Of a DNA stretch of 8,446 nt, positions 5,929 to 8,446 are shown piece after piece. Location: the NCBI GenBank assembly GCA_023246535.1, contig JAHFIF010000050.1:1-8446 (forward strand). The letters run 5' to 3'. Below the pieces are notes generated by a model. It was not told the DNA's origin. It made no database searches and worked only from the letters and a program-made list of their open reading frames with translations. The translations under genes were made by a program, and so were the position numbers. Positions within the stretch are counted from its first letter, which is position 1, and each line of letters begins with the position of its first letter. This DNA comes from a bacterium. Its GTDB lineage: Bacteria; Patescibacteriota; Patescibacteriia; CAIQCM01.

Positions 5929-7323
5929 ATGTACCCAAAGATTCGAGATGGCGTAATTATGCGCAGGCGTTCCGGCTGCAAATACGAAAGTGGCGCTGAC
6001 CATGTCGCCGTCACCAGGCTCGGTGTCGTGTACTTTTTGACACCAGAGATATTCGAGATGTTGTCAAAGTGCAATGGCCTGACGGCATTGCCCGCGATAC
6101 AAGGACTTGCAGATTTCATAGAAAAAGATCGCGACGCTCTCGAAATCATATCGCTCGACCGCGATCGATCTGAAGGCGATGAGACAAGGGGTCAGATTAT
6201 TACGGTCGACGGGCTTGTCGCGCCTTGCCGGCAGGCAATCTGGCACCTTACGCAATCTTGCAACATGAGATGCGGTCACTGCTATCGGTTCCCCGGAGAC
6301 ATCAAGGAGCCGTTTTCCGAAGGCCAGATAGAAGCAACGGCCGACAATTTGTCCGCGCTTGGCGTAGAGTGCGTGCGGCTTTCCGGCGGAGAAGTAACGT
6401 TAGATCATCGTAAACTGGAGTGCGCCGTAGCGGCATTGACGCAAGGCAATCGCATTCCCGTGGTTCTGAATACGAACGGCTGGAAACATCAGGATCGCAC
6501 GATCGAATTGCTCAGGGATAATCCGTTCGCGCGTGGCGTTCAGATAAGCCTCGACGGCACCAAGGAATCACACAATGCGTTGCGCGGAGTCGACAGCTAT
6601 GACGAGATCGTTTCGAATATTGGAAAATATTTGGAAGCCGGAATTCATGTCCGTGTCATCAGCATGCTCACCGACGATTGGCTCGACAGGAATGAGATAC
6701 GGAGGGTGTGCGGCGCGATTGCTGATTTAGGGATAAGCGATTGGACGGTAGAAATCCCTTCTGTCACAGGACGCTGGACCAATGATCTCACGATCCGGGT
6801 CGAAGAGGTGGTTAGCGCTGCGCTAGAGTTTCATGCTTTCTTTGAAAGTCATGATCACGGAGTGGGCCGTTTTTCTTTCGCGCAGGTGTTTGATTGGCCT
6901 CTGCCGCCAACGGAAGAAGCAAAACGGCTGGAAGACCCTGTGTGCTCGCATGACCTCGGTCTCATCACCTTTGGCCCTGAGGGGGTGGCATACTGCTCGT
7001 TGTTCCAAGATCGATTCGGTGAAGAGTTGGCGTGTCTTGGTCATATGCATGACAGCAACTACAAAGAGATATGGAACAGGATCGCAACCGTCAGATTGAC
7101 GCACACGATCGCTGACAATCAAAGTTGCAGATGGTGTCCGTTGTTCTGGGTGTGCCAAGGCGGGTGTCCCGGCCAGTATGGAAATCCAGTGCAGTTCCAA
7201 GGTTGCGACACTCACTCAAGGAATCTTGCGCTATCGAAAATGCGCGTATATGAGTCGTTGGGAATCCCCTTGCTTAAACAAAAGGAGGCAGGTGATGATC
7301 AGTCTGAAACAGGCAACGAATAG
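5929..7323 (+). CDS. radical SAM/SPASM peptide-maturase-like enzyme with possible N-terminal peptide-recognition domain
   Basis: Encodes 464 residues from the ATG with good SD. Residues about 1-75 form a small domain whose LGVVYFLTPEIFEMLSKCNG (31-50) resembles the PqqD-like/RRE pattern of RiPP enzymes (an inference). The radical SAM core starts at IWHLTQSCNMRCGHCYRF: Cys111, Cys115 and Cys118 ligate the SAM-cleaving 4Fe-4S cluster, SGGE (152-155) is the SAM-binding turn, and QISLDG (205-210) a core strand. The C-terminal SPASM domain has Cys339 and Cys356, then the exact CX2CX5CX3C (Cys400, 403, 409, 413) and a last Cys426, ligands for two auxiliary clusters. Enzymes of this build (PqqE, AlbA, MftC, anSME) mostly modify peptides or proteins by C-C, thioether or oxidation chemistry. 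It is the first gene of a tight operon and overlaps the next by 29 nt. Substrate unknown. Codon use (ATA, AGG) differs from the genes to the left. Confidence 0.9.
   Translation: MYPKIRDGVIMRRRSGCKYESGADHVAVTRLGVVYFLTPEIFEMLSKCNGLTALPAIQGLADFIEKDRDALEIISLDRDRSEGDETRGQIITVDGLVAPCRQAIWHLTQSCNMRCGHCYRFPGDIKEPFSEGQIEATADNLSALGVECVRLSGGEVTLDHRKLECAVAALTQGNRIPVVLNTNGWKHQDRTIELLRDNPFARGVQISLDGTKESHNALRGVDSYDEIVSNIGKYLEAGIHVRVISMLTDDWLDRNEIRRVCGAIADLGISDWTVEIPSVTGRWTNDLTIRVEEVVSAALEFHAFFESHDHGVGRFSFAQVFDWPLPPTEEAKRLEDPVCSHDLGLITFGPEGVAYCSLFQDRFGEELACLGHMHDSNYKEIWNRIATVRLTHTIADNQSCRWCPLFWVCQGGCPGQYGNPVQFQGCDTHSRNLALSKMRVYESLGIPLLKQKEAGDDQSETGNE
7281..7288 (+). promoter_or_regulatory. Shine-Dalgarno site of the acetyltransferase, inside the radical SAM gene
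   Basis: AAAGGAGG, the strongest SD in the window, lies 6 nt before the ATG at 7295 and within the last codons of the preceding gene. It decides the start against the longer open frame from 7178. Confidence 0.9.
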
Positions 7324-7792
7324 CAAGAAAGATATCGATTTTCTGCAACGCTGTTTCGGTTCGCCGGACATCATGGGGTGTTTTCAGAGAACGCGGGTCC
7401 CGGGCCATGAAACGCTTCGCAAGAGGATCGTTTCTCAAGCAGAAAATCGCAAGTATCTCTTTTTGATTGTCCGCGGGGTCAGATACATCGGTTTCGGATA
7501 TGCCGATCGTTCGCGCGCGTTCGATCACTATGAGATCGGGATCACGATTATTCCAGGAATGCGCAGAAGGGGCTATGGGCTGCAGGCTCATCGCTTATTG
7601 CTGGATTATGTCATCATAAGACTTAAAGCGAGAAGGTTGGTTGCCTATGTCAGTACGGGCAATAAGGCCGAGCGAAAAGTGTTGGCGTCGTGCTCTTTCG
7701 TCCATGAAGGGACCATGCGCCAAGCAGGGGTCACAAGGGGTGTGATTCACGATATCGCTATCTACGGAATCCTCAAATCGGAAAAAAGGTGA
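7295..7792 (+). CDS. GNAT-family N-acetyltransferase (RimJ/RimL-like)
   Basis: Encodes 165 residues, a normal single-domain GNAT. These enzymes move an acetyl group from acetyl-CoA to an amine. The strand YIGFGYA (64-70) is followed by EIGITIIPGMRRRGYGLQAHRL (80-101). Within it RRGYGLQ fits the R/Q-x-x-G-x-G/A loop that holds the CoA pyrophosphate, followed by the motif A helix. Motif B follows: AYVSTGNKAERKVLASCSFVHEGTMR (117-142), with the Asn and the GF-like CSF turn typical of the RimJ/RimL group. The acceptor is unknown. It may be a product of the neighbouring radical SAM enzyme, or acetylation may protect the host; both are inferences. It overlaps the radical SAM gene by 29 nt and ends 4 bp before the kinase, so translational coupling is likely. 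Confidence 0.88.
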   Translation: MISLKQATNSKKDIDFLQRCFGSPDIMGCFQRTRVPGHETLRKRIVSQAENRKYLFLIVRGVRYIGFGYADRSRAFDHYEIGITIIPGMRRRGYGLQAHRLLLDYVIIRLKARRLVAYVSTGNKAERKVLASCSFVHEGTMRQAGVTRGVIHDIAIYGILKSEKR

Positions 7793-7796
7793 TTAA

Positions 7797-8327
7797 ATGA
7801 AAGCCATATCCCTTCGAGGTCCGGCCGGCATCGGCAAAACAACGATCGCATATGCGGTTGGCAGGGCCTTGCTCCAATCATGTCCTGGCGAGAAGTTGGG
7901 GTATGTGTCAGCCGACATGTTCGCCCATGTTTCATTCGACTGCCAGTATACTGATGCGGAGATTGATTTTAAGTACGAGCTCATTCGTCGGACGGTCGTC
8001 GCGCTTGCCGAAGGGGGGTACTCGATAATTTTTGACGATACCTTCCAGCGCCCCGGCGACTACCGGTCGATGGTGAGTTTTTTCAAGCGCTACGGTTATG
8101 ACACGAGGCTGTTTTTCTTGCTAGCGCCGCTTGAGGTTGCGCTCAGCAGGAATGGCTCCAGATTCTGGAAAGAGCGAATCTCTGACGCTCGATTGAGAAT
8201 GCTATATGCGCTCCACAGCGGTATTAAGTTCGCCGAGGAGACGCAGATTGACACGCTCCAACCGGTCGAATATAACAGCGAGTTGATCATGACGTTGTTA
8301 AGGGATGAGAGGCGCGGGGTTGCATAA
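7797..8327 (+). CDS. P-loop kinase (AAA_33 / zeta-toxin / phosphotransferase-like)
   Basis: Encodes 176 residues. Walker A is GPAGIGKTT (8-16). SAD (38-40) after strand 2 supplies an acidic residue at the place where this kinase group (polynucleotide kinase, zeta toxin, chloramphenicol phosphotransferase, AAA_33) binds its substrate. SIIFDDTF (76-83) looks like a Walker-B-like strand. The Arg-rich stretch SRNGSRFWKER (117-127) fits the lid that closes over ATP. The size is that of a small-molecule or nucleoside-type kinase, not a protein kinase. The substrate cannot be read from the sequence; phosphorylation of the cassette's product, or resistance by phosphorylation, are possible. AAGGTGA (7786-7792) overlaps the stop of the acetyltransferase gene and serves as SD for the ATG at 7797. 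Confidence 0.82.
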   Translation: MKAISLRGPAGIGKTTIAYAVGRALLQSCPGEKLGYVSADMFAHVSFDCQYTDAEIDFKYELIRRTVVALAEGGYSIIFDDTFQRPGDYRSMVSFFKRYGYDTRLFFLLAPLEVALSRNGSRFWKERISDARLRMLYALHSGIKFAEETQIDTLQPVEYNSELIMTLLRDERRGVA

Positions 8328-8330
8328 AAA

Positions 8331-8369
8331 AACCAGTCGTTATATCCTGGATACAGGATGGGCGTGGTT
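8331..8369 (+). other. stem-loop between the kinase and the last reading frame
   Basis: ATCCTG (8344-8349) pairs with CAGGAT (8354-8359) over a GATA loop. Outside it AACCA (8331-8335) can pair with TGGTT (8365-8369). No T-run follows, so it is not a classic terminator. It may be an RNA-stability, processing or attenuation element that sets the level of the next gene. Confidence 0.5.
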
Positions 8370-8403
8370 GTCCATCTTTACGCAGTCGCCAAGGAGCTAA
8401 GTC

Positions 8404-8446
8404 ATGAAACGTGAAACGCAGAAGCACAGTACGTCGCAGGGTGGTT
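8404..8446 (+). CDS. start of a fourth cassette gene, cut by the window edge
   Basis: The ATG at 8404 is preceded by AAGGAG (8391-8396) at a 7-nt spacing. Only 14 residues are visible (MKRETQKHSTSQGG): basic, polar, no hydrophobic signal. I cannot assign it. It could be a precursor peptide for the radical SAM enzyme or an ordinary downstream gene. It lies 76 bp after the kinase stop in the same direction, with a stem-loop in the gap, which would suit a separately tuned, highly expressed small gene. Only the sequence to the right can decide. Confidence 0.55.
   Translation, partial: MKRETQKHSTSQGG

Noticed and set aside
7178..7294. Extended N-terminus of the acetyltransferase
   Set aside because: It would lie wholly within the radical SAM SPASM region in another frame; the strong SD points to ATG 7295.

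Overview
The window looks like bacterial chromosome from an uncultivated, fairly GC-rich lineage. TGA acts as a stop codon, sigma70-type promoters can be read by eye, and the one tRNA gene carries no encoded CCA. The core genes (LCP ligase, signal peptidase I, histidyl-tRNA synthetase) begin without a good Shine-Dalgarno (SD) sequence. Together with the tRNA/lepB/hisS layout and the Lys/Ala-rich and Glu-rich tails on HisRS, this fits Patescibacteria (CPR). That assignment is an inference; there is no 16S gene to confirm it.

Layout. At 1-1328 on the minus strand is a LytR-CpsA-Psr family cell-envelope ligase whose C-terminal end is cut by the window edge. From 1361 to 1435 two clear promoters stand back to back: one fires left into the LCP gene, the other right into tRNA-Val(CAC) at 1479-1552. 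Behind the tRNA come lepB (1578-2186) and hisS (2202-3773), probably as one operon ending at a strong terminator (3784-3814). A short intergenic stretch then holds three copies of a GAGGCT/AGCCTC palindrome (3826-3892). It is followed by a promoter and a small cysteine-bearing putative lipoprotein (3999-4376) with its own terminator. Next is a membrane-anchored, proline-stalked right-handed beta-helix surface protein (4475-5794).

From about 5835 the character changes. A perfect palindrome abuts a consensus TTGACA, followed by three tightly packed genes: a radical SAM/SPASM enzyme (5929-7323), a GNAT acetyltransferase (7295-7792) and a P-loop small-molecule or peptide kinase (7797-8327). A fourth reading frame starts at 8404 behind a stem-loop and runs off the window. 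All four have strong SD sequences, and their codon use (ATA, AGG, AGA) differs from the genes to the left, so the block looks horizontally acquired.

Working together: the left half is housekeeping (protein export, His-tRNA charging, Val tRNA, envelope polymer attachment) plus exported surface proteins. The right-hand cassette combines a SPASM radical SAM maturase, an N-/O-acetyltransferase and a kinase. This is the toolkit expected for modification of a ribosomal peptide (RiPP) or a small molecule, and it is the best candidate in the window for an undescribed system. Its substrate is not visible inside the window.
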